Positions 1 through 7,715 of a DNA stretch of 64,000 nt are shown piece by piece. The translations under genes were made by a program, and so were the position numbers. How positions within the stretch are numbered: position 1 is the first letter of the stretch; each line of letters opens with the position of its first letter. The stretch is from NCBI GenBank assembly GCA_965250245.1, contig OZ252296.1, positions 2,790,001-2,854,000 of the forward strand, written 5' to 3'. The notes beneath the pieces are model-generated. The model was not told where the DNA came from. It worked only from the letters and a program-made list of their open reading frames with translations, and ran no database searches. Source of the DNA: JABDIP01 sp965250245. Its GTDB lineage: Bacteria > Pseudomonadota > Alphaproteobacteria > DSM-16000 > Inquilinaceae.

Positions 1-618
1 ACGATGTTGATCCTGTCGGAGATGTCCTGCGGCTCCACCCGGTTCAACGACATCCGCCGCGGCGTGCCGGGGATCTCGCCGACGCTGTTGTCGAAGCGGT
101 TGAAGGAGATGGAGGCCGCCGGACTGGTCGAGCGGGTCGAGGATCATGCGGCCGGAACGATCGACTATCTGCAGACCAGGTCGGCGGAGGAGCTGGAGCC
201 GATCATCGAGGCGCTCGGCCGTTGGGCGCATAAGCACATCGACACCGAGCTCACCCTCGAGCATCTCGATGCCCGGACGCTCCTCTGGAACATCCGCCGC
301 AAGATCGACCTGCGGTCGATCGCCGACCGGCGGACGGTCGTCCGGTTTCACTTTCCCGACGCGGAGAAGGCGAGCGATCGCCTGTTCTGGCTGATCTGGA
401 AACCGGGCGTGCCGGTGGATGTCTGCTTCGACGATCCCGGCTTCGATGTCGATCTCTTCATCGAGGCCGAGCTCAAGGCCTTCACCTCGTATTGGCTGGG
501 TTACAGCTCGCTGGCCGAGGAATGCGAGCGGGATCGGATCGTGCTGCTCGGCAACCAGCTCCTGGTCAAGACGGTCGACCGGTGGCTGGTCCGCAGCGCG
601 TTTGCGCACGCCGCCTGA
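1..618 (+). CDS. HxlR-family winged-helix transcriptional regulator, 5' end cut by window
   Basis: The reading frame is open to base 1, so the true start lies outside the window. The visible part begins inside the winged helix of an HxlR-type regulator: the segments RFNDIRRGVPGISPTLLSKR and LKEMEAAGLVERV are the recognition helix and wing typical of the family. Residues after about 95 form a second domain with alternating hydrophobic and acidic segments, as in HxlR proteins that carry a C-terminal SCP2-like ligand-binding domain; that assignment is tentative. The protein is expected to be a cytoplasmic DNA-binding repressor or activator. It converges on the catalase-like gene 28 bases downstream, so its target is not obvious from context. 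Confidence 0.85.
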   Translation, partial: TMLILSEMSCGSTRFNDIRRGVPGISPTLLSKRLKEMEAAGLVERVEDHAAGTIDYLQTRSAEELEPIIEALGRWAHKHIDTELTLEHLDARTLLWNIRRKIDLRSIADRRTVVRFHFPDAEKASDRLFWLIWKPGVPVDVCFDDPGFDVDLFIEAELKAFTSYWLGYSSLAEECERDRIVLLGNQLLVKTVDRWLVRSAFAHAA

Positions 619-646
619 GTTGGCGGCGCGCATTCCGGCCTCAGGT

Positions 647-1657
647 TCAGAGCAACGGCCCGAGCCGTTCGAGATCCGCGCCGGTCGGTTCCCGCCGCTC
701 GACCTCGTTGAGGCTGTGCCGGAGCCGTGAGCTCTCCTCATAGACGCGCCTGCGGCAGCGCTGGATGCCGCCCAGCGGCCGGTGCTCCGGCACGCAGTGC
801 CAGGGCGTGTAGGACAGATGTTCGGCGAATTCGAACTGCTCCGGCGCGGTGAAGTCCTGGGCCGGCAGGGTCAGCGTGGCGATGATCTCGAACGGGGTCG
901 GCCAGACGGAGGTCGCGTCCTCGATCGGCGTGATCGTCTCGTCGACGTAGGCCTGTGCCGCGAAATGGTAGGTGGCCGGCCGCCGGTTCCGCACGAAATG
1001 CTCTTCCAGCGCCTCGCGAAGGCCGTTCGGCGTCGTCACCGGCGGCGCGCCGGACACGTTGGAGAGATCGGGGATCAGCGTCAGCCGCGCCGCGCCGCCG
1101 CCCATGGCGATCGGCACCTCCGACCAGTATTGCCGCTCCAGATGGCTGCCGATCACCACGTTGAAGGTCAGGTTGAGCCCGAACTCGCGCGGCCGGTTGC
1201 GAAAATAGGCCGCCGCCGCCGGGTCGGCCTCCGCCGCCTCGAAGAAGGTCACGTATTCGGCGACGTCGCGGATGAAGAAGGTCGGCTGGTCCAGCATGAT
1301 GAAATCCTGGGTGCCGTCCGGCGCCCCCGGCACGTCCAGCAGCTTGATCGCCGCGGCATGCGGGTTGGGATCGGACTCCTTCGGCATCGGCCCGGTCGAC
1401 AGCCGCACCAGCGCATCGAAGCGCCCGGACTGGGCGAAGATGCCGGCCTGCAGGGCTTCCGGTACGCGTTCGGCGATCTCGAACGAACCACGGACCAGCG
1501 CCTGCTGCCGGGGATGCTGGCCACGTTTGTGGGGGTCCTGGCGGGCCTTCATGATCCCGGTCTGCAGCGCCGTCACGCGCTCGATCATGTCGGCTTCGCC
1601 ATCGGGCACCCGCTCCAGCGGATGCGGCACGGTCGGGTCGAGAGACAGTTGATGCAT
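647..1657 (-). CDS. catalase-family heme protein (small, SrpA-like)
   Basis: This 336-residue protein is far shorter than a classical catalase but keeps the core catalase-like signature: an arginine-rich RGQHPRQQALVRGSFE stretch near residue 45, which retains the position of the distal His, and RFDALVRLSTG near residue 83. Where small catalases usually have an Asn followed by PxFF, this one reads LDQPTFF, an Asp instead. No signal peptide is seen, so it is probably cytoplasmic. The likely role is heme-dependent peroxide or organic peroxide turnover; true catalase activity is uncertain. The ATG is preceded by AAGGAGG, which overlaps the stop of the Dyp peroxidase gene 12 bases upstream. The two genes are almost certainly translated from one transcript. 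Confidence 0.85.
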   Translation of the reverse strand: MHQLSLDPTVPHPLERVPDGEADMIERVTALQTGIMKARQDPHKRGQHPRQQALVRGSFEIAERVPEALQAGIFAQSGRFDALVRLSTGPMPKESDPNPHAAAIKLLDVPGAPDGTQDFIMLDQPTFFIRDVAEYVTFFEAAEADPAAAAYFRNRPREFGLNLTFNVVIGSHLERQYWSEVPIAMGGGAARLTLIPDLSNVSGAPPVTTPNGLREALEEHFVRNRRPATYHFAAQAYVDETITPIEDATSVWPTPFEIIATLTLPAQDFTAPEQFEFAEHLSYTPWHCVPEHRPLGGIQRCRRRVYEESSRLRHSLNEVERREPTGADLERLGPLL

Positions 1658-1669
1658 TTCCGGTCCTCC

Positions 1670-3073
1670 TTAGAACCTGCCGGCGGCGAGGCCGCGCAGC
1701 GCGTTGAGCCCGGGCGCGAAGAAGTACTCGCCACCCTGGATGGTCACGAATTGCCGGACGTCGAACAGGAAGGGCATGTCGGCGCCGGGCACGGTGAACG
1801 AGCCGCCATCGCCATTGGCGCCGACCAGCGGGTCCTTCTCGTCGCTGGGCAGGCCGATGAAGTCGCCCTTCTCGATCCATTGCGCCTGGATGAACTCGAA
1901 CTGCAGCTCCAGGTCGGCGACGACGAAGACACCGGCCTGGCCGCGGGCGACGCCGTCATCGGGCGCGCCCTCCGGCAGCGGCGGGCCGAATTCCAGCCCG
2001 CGGCGCAGGATGCGCTTGCGGTTGATGTCGGTGGTGGTGGTGATGCGCGACGCCCGCGGATTGGTCCGTCGGACATGGGCGCCCAGCGGGCATTTCACGC
2101 CCTCCGGGTCGTCGGCATAGTCGAAGTCGTTGACCCGGTCCGGATCGGCCGCGATCTCCGGGTCGTCGCGATCCGGCGACAGCGCCAGCGGGCAGCCCGA
2201 GCGCCAGCGGCCGACGATCTTGGCCGCCATCTTTTCCTGATGCGCCGCATCGTCGCTGCCCCACAGCGTCCGGGCGCCCTTCTTGAGGTAGTCGCGGAAG
2301 CCGGCGACGTCCTGCGCCGCCTTGCGGAAGGCGATGAAGCTGCCATTGATGCCCAGCTCAGGCGGCCGCGGCGTCGCGGTCGTCTCGCCAAGCTCGTTGA
2401 CGTAGCCCAGCAGGAACTCGCCCGGCGCGATCGGCCGCCAGCTCTCGCCGTCCAGCGCGCCGTCGCCCGGCGCTCCATTCGGCATTCCATCGATGGCCGG
2501 CTGCGAGATGGGATCGACAAAGCCGAAATGGGCCGATGGACAGCCCGACCGCTGCTCGAAGACGACCTCGGCGTGGACATGATGGATCTCGCGCACCTGC
2601 CGCGTCTCGGCGTCGGCCGACAGGGTCTGGCGCATGGCGTCGACGGTTTCCGCGTCGGGACCGGACAGCGCCACCATGACATGGGTGTCCGGCGTCCCGA
2701 GCCCGCCTTCCCAATGCGCCGGGTCGGAGGGGCCGCGATCGCCGAGCCGGGCCGCCCGCGGCGCCATGCCCTCGCGAAAGGCCTGGGGAAAGCTCGCGAT
2801 CGCCTCCGGCGACACGCCCAGGGCCGCAAGACCGTTGGCCGAGATGAGGACATTCAGGGTCTGCTCGGGCTCCGCGGCCTGCGCCGACGCGGCGCTGGTG
2901 ACCCGCTCGGCCAGCCCGGCCAGCCAGTCCCGGCCCGATGCGGCATCGCCGATCCGAAAGAAGGCGTAGCAGCAGGCGAGCGTGTCGTATTCCTCCAGCA
3001 TCCCGCCCTGGATATCGGCGAGATTGGCGGCGAGATCGGCCGCCGTGAGCGGCGTCGTCGGCTGGTCGGGCAT
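1670..3073 (-). CDS. Dyp-type heme peroxidase
   Basis: The product is about 467 residues. It carries the dye-decolourising peroxidase hallmarks: FGFVDPISQP near residue 182, which holds the distal Asp of the GxxDG motif, and CPLGAHVRRTNPR near residue 330, whose His is the proximal heme ligand. The last Gly of GxxDG is Pro here, a variant worth noting. The ATG at 3073 is chosen because AGGAGG lies 5 bases ahead; the frame is open further upstream, but that extension is Pro/Gly-rich and has no ribosome site. There is no Tat or Sec signal and no encapsulin gene nearby, so a cytoplasmic enzyme is expected. It is the middle gene of an operon with the unknown protein at 3142-3675 and the catalase-like protein. 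Confidence 0.92.
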   Translation of the reverse strand: MPDQPTTPLTAADLAANLADIQGGMLEEYDTLACCYAFFRIGDAASGRDWLAGLAERVTSAASAQAAEPEQTLNVLISANGLAALGVSPEAIASFPQAFREGMAPRAARLGDRGPSDPAHWEGGLGTPDTHVMVALSGPDAETVDAMRQTLSADAETRQVREIHHVHAEVVFEQRSGCPSAHFGFVDPISQPAIDGMPNGAPGDGALDGESWRPIAPGEFLLGYVNELGETTATPRPPELGINGSFIAFRKAAQDVAGFRDYLKKGARTLWGSDDAAHQEKMAAKIVGRWRSGCPLALSPDRDDPEIAADPDRVNDFDYADDPEGVKCPLGAHVRRTNPRASRITTTTDINRKRILRRGLEFGPPLPEGAPDDGVARGQAGVFVVADLELQFEFIQAQWIEKGDFIGLPSDEKDPLVGANGDGGSFTVPGADMPFLFDVRQFVTIQGGEYFFAPGLNALRGLAAGRF

Positions 3074-3141
3074 GCCCGCCTCCTGTTCGGGTTCCATCGG
3101 GGCGGACCGGCCACCGGGGCCGGTCCGGGCCTGCACGCGGG

Positions 3142-3675
3142 TCAGAGCCCCGAGACCGACTGGCCCCAGGCCACCTTGTCGGCCGGCCGGGCAAGGGATT
3201 TCTGGAACTCCACCAGCTTCATCCGCCAATCCGCGTCTCGGCGGATCTGATTGACGGTGAGCTCGGGGTAGCCGCAGAAATAGGCGATGACGTCGACCTG
3301 CGCCGCCGCGATGAACTCGAGCAGCGCGGTGAACTCCGCGTCCGGACCCGGCGCGCCGTCGAAATGCGCAAGGATCTCGCGCAGAGGCTTGTCGAGCGGC
3401 TTGAAGCCCTCGAAATAGGCCACGACGTCGCCGTCAAAATTGGTCTGGAACAGGATCTTGTCGGCGCTGATCCGCGACATGCTGAACACGTGGATCATGG
3501 CCATCTCCGAGACCGCCTCGCCGAACTCCTCCTCGCCGATCAGCGCGGCGATCGCCTGGGCATGGGCCTCGGGATCGTCCTGCTTGAGCGTGAAGACAGC
3601 CGCGAAGGGCGTGGTATTGCCCGCGAGGCTGACAGTCGGGCGAAGCCCGTATTTGAGGGTACCGTTGGTGGTCAT
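3142..3675 (-). CDS. unknown protein, first gene of the peroxidase operon
   Basis: I do not recognise a named family. The 177-residue protein is soluble and acidic, with no signal peptide or membrane segment. The segment ISADKILFQTNFDGDVVAYF (about residues 73-92) resembles the ligand-proximal strand seen in several proteins found beside heme peroxidases, so a heme-peroxidase accessory or ferredoxin-like-fold role is possible but is inference. The start at 3675 is preceded by CGGAG seven bases away; an in-frame ATG at 3693 is an alternative. The gene leads the operon with the Dyp peroxidase (68 bases on) and the catalase-like gene. It is divergent from the TolB/TPR regulator at 3848, with the GTGAC-rich region between. 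Confidence 0.7.
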   Translation of the reverse strand: MTTNGTLKYGLRPTVSLAGNTTPFAAVFTLKQDDPEAHAQAIAALIGEEEFGEAVSEMAMIHVFSMSRISADKILFQTNFDGDVVAYFEGFKPLDKPLREILAHFDGAPGPDAEFTALLEFIAAAQVDVIAYFCGYPELTVNQIRRDADWRMKLVEFQKSLARPADKVAWGQSVSGL

Positions 3676-3771
3676 GGCGATGCTCCGATACATTGACTGC
3701 GAAGTTTCCCGGGCGGCATTGTTTCCAGCCTTGGGTGCATCCCGGACGTGGCGCTGTATGTGGCATGGCGC

Positions 3772-3812
3772 GTCACGGCCGGTGAGTGACAGGATGTGAC
3801 GTAACGTGTGAC
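3772..3812. promoter_or_regulatory. GTGAC repeat cluster between divergent peroxidase operon and regulator
   Basis: Direct GTGAC units start at 3786, 3796 and 3808, with a GTAAC at 3801 and an inverted GTCAC at 3772. The core reads GTGACAGGATGTGACGTAAC. The spacings of 10 and 12 bases place the units on roughly one face of the helix, as expected for cooperative binding. The cluster sits 36-76 bases upstream of the regulator start at 3848 and about 100 bases from the divergent operon start at 3675. Related sites lie at 19116-19135 and 20970-20984. Confidence 0.55.
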
Positions 3813-3847
3813 GTGGCCTGCGGGCCCGTCGACCGAGGTTGTGAGTT

Positions 3848-5467
3848 ATGGCCGGCACGCGAGAAGAACCGGCTGACGGTTTCAGGGGAGCGGCGCCATC
3901 GCAGGCGGAGGTGCGTGCGGCCCTGGAGCGCATCAGGAGCCGACCGCCGCTGGTGCGGTCAGCCCGGCTGTCATCCCTGCTCTCCTACGTGGTCGAGGAG
4001 ACCCTGGCGGACCGCGGCGACCGGATCATCGCCTACACCATCGCCATCGATGTCTTCGGCAAGGAGGAGTCGTTCGACCCGGCGGTCGACACCATCGTGC
4101 GCGTCGAGGCCGGCCGCCTGCGCCGGCGCCTGGCCGAGTATTACGGCCATGCCGGCGCCGAAGACCCGGTCGAGATCGACATCCCGAAGGGAGGATACGC
4201 CGCGCAATTCCGCTATCGCGGAAACGGCACGGCAAAGGCGGCCGTCGCCGGCGGGCGGGCGGATCGCGGGCCGGCGATTGCCGTCCTGCCGTTCGACAAC
4301 TACAGCGGCGACCCCGGCGACCAGTTCTTCGCCGACGGCCTGACTGAGGAGACCATCGCCAACCTGGCGCGCTACAAGGACCTCTTCGTCTTCTCCCGCT
4401 CGACCACCGCGAAACATGCCGCCGAGGGCGCCGATATCCGGCGGCTCCGCGAAGCGCTCGGCGTGGACTTCGTGCTGGAGAGCAGCGTGCGCCGGACCGA
4501 ACAACGGGTGCGCGTGACCATCCAGCTCATCGACGCCGCCACCGAGGGCCACATCTTCGCCGAGCGCTTCGAGCGGCCCTGCACGCCGGACGGCCTGTTC
4601 GAGATTCAGGACGAGATCGCGCTGCTGGTCGCCGGTCGCGTCGCCGACCGGTACGGCCCGGTCGGCCGCTATTCCCGGCGCGCGCACCGGACCGGACGCT
4701 CGGAACGCTGGGAGACCTATCTCTGGACCACGCGGTTCTTCGACTATTACGCGGTGCACGACCCGACCCGTCACCTCGAGGTGCGAGACGGGCTGGAACG
4801 GGCGCTGAACGACGATCCCGGCTCCTCGGACGGCTGGGCCGCGCTATCGATCGTCCTGCTGGACGAGTATCGCTTCCACTTCAACGAGCGGACGGGCTTT
4901 CCCGCACTGGATCGGGCGCTGGAGCACGCGCTGCGCGCGGTGACCTGCGATCCGGAGAACGCCTTCGCCTATCAGGCGCTGGCCCTGGCGCACTACCACA
5001 AGCGCGACGTCACCGATTTCCGCATCGCCGGCACGCGCGCGGTCGAGCTCAACCCGGGCAATGCCGACGTGCTGGCCGATATCGGATTCTGCCATGCGAT
5101 CATGGGCGACTGGGACCGCGGACTGCCCCTGCTCAGGCGCGCGATCGAGCTGAGCCCGGTGCATCCCGGCTGGTACCGCATGCCGATCGCCTTCCACCAC
5201 TTCATGAACGGCGATGCGGAGGCGGCCATCGTCGAGCTCAAGCAGGCCCCGATGATCGGCCATTACTGGTTCCACGCGCATCTCGCCTGCTTCTTCGCCG
5301 AGCTTGGCGACGCGGCGGCGGCAGCGCGGGAGGCCGCGGAGGTCCTGGCCCTCAACCCGGCCTACGGCGAGCAACTGGCCGACGAGCTGCAAGTCTGGTG
5401 CACGCACGAAGCGCTCGCCGACAAGCTCCTCGCCGGCTGGCGCAAGGTGGAATTGGCGACCGTCTAG
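3848..5467 (+). CDS. soluble winged-helix / TolB-like / TPR regulator (paralogue 1)
   Basis: The 539-residue protein has three parts. Residues about 15-115 resemble an OmpR/CadC-type winged helix: FDPAVDTIVRVEAGRLRRRL followed by VEIDIPKGGYAAQFR matches the recognition helix and the terminal wing (compare RxVRGxGYRF in OmpR proteins). Residues about 140-250 are a TolB-like/FlgO-type domain starting IAVLPFDNYSGDPGDQFFADG. The rest is TPR-like, with repeats such as NPGNADVLADIGFCHAIMGD. No transmembrane segment joins the parts, unlike CadC. Such proteins are often labelled adenylate cyclase, but no cyclase domain is present here. A transcription factor sensing a protein or small ligand through its TPR half is inferred. 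It is divergent from the peroxidase operon and paralogous to the gene at 19183-20850. Confidence 0.8.
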   Translation: MAGTREEPADGFRGAAPSQAEVRAALERIRSRPPLVRSARLSSLLSYVVEETLADRGDRIIAYTIAIDVFGKEESFDPAVDTIVRVEAGRLRRRLAEYYGHAGAEDPVEIDIPKGGYAAQFRYRGNGTAKAAVAGGRADRGPAIAVLPFDNYSGDPGDQFFADGLTEETIANLARYKDLFVFSRSTTAKHAAEGADIRRLREALGVDFVLESSVRRTEQRVRVTIQLIDAATEGHIFAERFERPCTPDGLFEIQDEIALLVAGRVADRYGPVGRYSRRAHRTGRSERWETYLWTTRFFDYYAVHDPTRHLEVRDGLERALNDDPGSSDGWAALSIVLLDEYRFHFNERTGFPALDRALEHALRAVTCDPENAFAYQALALAHYHKRDVTDFRIAGTRAVELNPGNADVLADIGFCHAIMGDWDRGLPLLRRAIELSPVHPGWYRMPIAFHHFMNGDAEAAIVELKQAPMIGHYWFHAHLACFFAELGDAAAAAREAAEVLALNPAYGEQLADELQVWCTHEALADKLLAGWRKVELATV

Positions 5468-5474
5468 GCTATGG

Positions 5475-7001
5475 CTAGCCCCCCTCGCCCGCCGTCACCA
5501 GCTTCCGGCGCTCACGGAAATAGCCGAGCAGCGGCAGCACCAGGACGATGATGGTGATGACCATGATCGCCGCGGTCAGCGGCCGTTCCCACAGGAAGCT
5601 GATCGAGCCGTCATTGATGTTGATCGATCGCCGAAGGTTGCGCTCCATCAGGTCGCCTAAGATGAAGCCGAGGATCATCGGCGCCATCGGGTAGTTGAAC
5701 AGCCTGAGCAGGATCGCCATGCCGGCGACGCCGACCATCATGAAGATGTCGAAGGTGTTGAACGACACCAGGTATACGCCGATCAGGCTGAAGAACAGCA
5801 CCAGCGGCACCAGCAGATGCGACGGCAGGGTCAGCAGCCGGGCAATGTAGGGGATCAGCGGCAGGTTCAGCACCAGCAGGATGACGTTGCCGATATACAT
5901 TGAGATGATCACCGACCAGAACACGTCCGGACGGTCTGTGAACAGGGTCGGCCCCGGATTGACGCCGTAGGAGATCAGCGCCCCCAGCATCACCGCGGTG
6001 GTGCCGGAGCCCGGAATGCCGAGGGTCAACAGCGGCACGAATGAGCCGGACGCGGCGGCGTTGTTGGCTGTTTCCGGCGCCGCAAGACCCCGGATCGAGC
6101 CCTTGCCGAATTCCTCCTTCTTGGCACCCCGGGCCACGTTGCGCTCCATGCCATAGGCCAGGAACGAGGCGATCGTCGCGCCGGCGCCCGGCAGCACGCC
6201 GATGAAGAAGCCGAGGACGGAGGAGCGGCCGACCACCGGCGCCATCTCCTTCACCTCGGACCCGGAAAGTTTCAGGCTGCCCATCTTCCCGGTCGTGGCG
6301 CTGCGGGCGGCGTCGGCGATCTTCTCCCGCTTCAGGACCGTCATCAGCGCCTCGGACAGGGCGAAGGTCGCCATGGCCAGCAGCAGGAAGCTGATCCCGT
6401 CCAGCAGGTCGATGCGCCCGAAGGTGAAGCGCGGCATCCCGACCACCGGGTCGCTGCCGACCGTCGCCAGCATCAGCCCCAGCACGGTCATCATCATCGC
6501 CTTGAGGAAGTTGCCGCGGCCGGCGAAGGCCGAGACCGCGGTCAGCCCCAGCACCATCAGCGCGAAATAGTCCGGCGACTGGAAGCTGAGCGCCACACCG
6601 GCCAGGGCCGGCGCCGCGAACAGCAGGAAAATCGCCGCGATGGTGCCGCCGGAGAAGGAGGCGTAGGCGGCAATCGCCAGCGCCTTGCCGGCCATGCCCT
6701 TGCGGGCCAAGGGGTAGCCGTCGAAGGAGGTCGCCACCGTGCCGGCCACGCCCGGAGCGTTGATCAGGATGGAGGAGGTCGAGCCGCCGAAGATGGCGCC
6801 GTAATAGACGCCGGCCATCAGGATCATGCCGGCGGCCGGGTCGAAGCCATAGGTGATCGGGATCATCAGCGCGATCGCCGAGATCGGGCCAAGCCCTGGC
6901 AGCATGCCGATGAAGGTGCCGGCGAAGCAGCCGATCACCACCATCATCAGGTTGGTCGGCTGGGCGGCCGTCTGCAGGCCGGTGAGGATTCCGTCGAGCA
7001 T
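5475..7001 (-). CDS. tctA: tripartite tricarboxylate transporter, large permease TctA
   Basis: The roughly 508-residue product is a highly hydrophobic inner-membrane protein with about 12 segments and the TctA signatures GMLPGLGP near residue 38 and FGGSTSSILINAPG near residue 74, plus the second GVLPGAGATIASF motif. It forms the channel of the Na+ or H+ coupled uptake system fed by a periplasmic TctC protein and assisted by TctB. The ATG at 7001 overlaps the tctB stop by one base (TGATG), so the two are translationally coupled. It is the last gene of the run and converges on the regulator at 3848 with only 7 bases between stops. Confidence 0.95.
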   Translation of the reverse strand: MLDGILTGLQTAAQPTNLMMVVIGCFAGTFIGMLPGLGPISAIALMIPITYGFDPAAGMILMAGVYYGAIFGGSTSSILINAPGVAGTVATSFDGYPLARKGMAGKALAIAAYASFSGGTIAAIFLLFAAPALAGVALSFQSPDYFALMVLGLTAVSAFAGRGNFLKAMMMTVLGLMLATVGSDPVVGMPRFTFGRIDLLDGISFLLLAMATFALSEALMTVLKREKIADAARSATTGKMGSLKLSGSEVKEMAPVVGRSSVLGFFIGVLPGAGATIASFLAYGMERNVARGAKKEEFGKGSIRGLAAPETANNAAASGSFVPLLTLGIPGSGTTAVMLGALISYGVNPGPTLFTDRPDVFWSVIISMYIGNVILLVLNLPLIPYIARLLTLPSHLLVPLVLFFSLIGVYLVSFNTFDIFMMVGVAGMAILLRLFNYPMAPMILGFILGDLMERNLRRSININDGSISFLWERPLTAAIMVITIIVLVLPLLGYFRERRKLVTAGEGG

Positions 7002-7504
7002 CAGCCGTTCTCCCCTCCGGCGAACAGGGCCGCGCCCCAACTGCCGAACAGATCGCCGAGGAAAATTCCCAGAAGCTGGTTGAGGATGAACCAGAACACG
7101 ACCACCACCGGCACCGAGGCCAGCAGCAGAATTTGGACGCGGCGCTCGCCCAGGATCAGGAAACCGGCGATCAGGAACAGGCTGGTCGAGGTGATGAAGC
7201 CGATGCGGGTCAGCAGATAGCCATAGATCACCATATCCAGGCCCAGCAGGATCACCTTCGCCCAGGCGTAGTCGCCCCATTCGGCGAACAGGCCGCCGGA
7301 CCCCGGTTCGGCTGACCGCTCCTTGGGCGGCAGCACCAGCATCAGGATCGCGATGAAGGCGCCGGTGCCGGCCAGCACATAGGGCAACGTGCGCGCCGTG
7401 ACCCCCTGGGCCGCGAAGGGCGGAACCCGGATATCGGTTGCCAGAAGGCCATATGCGATCGATACGGCGAGAAAGAACAGGGCGCTAATGCGATCCCGGG
7501 TCAT
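7001..7504 (-). CDS. tctB: tripartite tricarboxylate transporter, small permease TctB
   Basis: The 167-residue membrane protein has four predicted segments, the usual length and topology for TctB, and sits directly before tctA. The start at 7504 (MTRDRISALFF) is supported by GGGAGG about 7 bases upstream; the frame continues further up, but only through the palindromic repeat. The 211-base gap to tctC, occupied by that repeat, means tctBA expression may be lowered relative to tctC by the hairpin, a common way to make more binding protein than permease. The substrate is likely a di- or tricarboxylate; sequence alone does not tell which. Confidence 0.9.
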   Translation of the reverse strand: MTRDRISALFFLAVSIAYGLLATDIRVPPFAAQGVTARTLPYVLAGTGAFIAILMLVLPPKERSAEPGSGGLFAEWGDYAWAKVILLGLDMVIYGYLLTRIGFITSTSLFLIAGFLILGERRVQILLLASVPVVVVFWFILNQLLGIFLGDLFGSWGAALFAGGENG

Positions 7505-7540
7505 GGCGTGCCTCCCCAAGCCGCCAGAGGTTCTTTTGAA

Positions 7541-7650
7541 TTCGTCGTCCCCGGACGTGATCCGGGGACCCATCCCACCGCCGGTTCCCAAATCAATGGG
7601 TCCTGGGCGGCCGATCAATGGGTGCCCGGGTCAGGCCCGGGCACGACGAA
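7541..7650. repeat. palindromic intergenic repeat, family A copy 1
   Basis: The outer arms TTCGTCGT (7541-7548) and ACGACGAA (7643-7650) are exact inverted copies. Inside each arm is a smaller palindrome, CCCCGGACGTGATCCGGGG on the left and CCCGGGTCAGGCCCGGG on the right, with GGGACCCAT and its inverse between. The same composite structure recurs at 44581-44686. It lies between tctC and tctB and could fold into a strong hairpin in the mRNA. Confidence 0.85.
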
Positions 7651-7715
7651 GAAGAGCTGAGGCGGAATACGGGGAGACAGCGCTCCCCGCACCCCTCCGC
7701 CTCAGGACGCCAAGC

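Noticed and set aside
782..3250. Very long plus-strand open frame opposite the catalase-like and Dyp genes
   Set aside because: It is Arg/Gly/His-rich low-complexity translation of the antisense strand; the two minus-strand genes have conserved heme motifs and ribosome sites.
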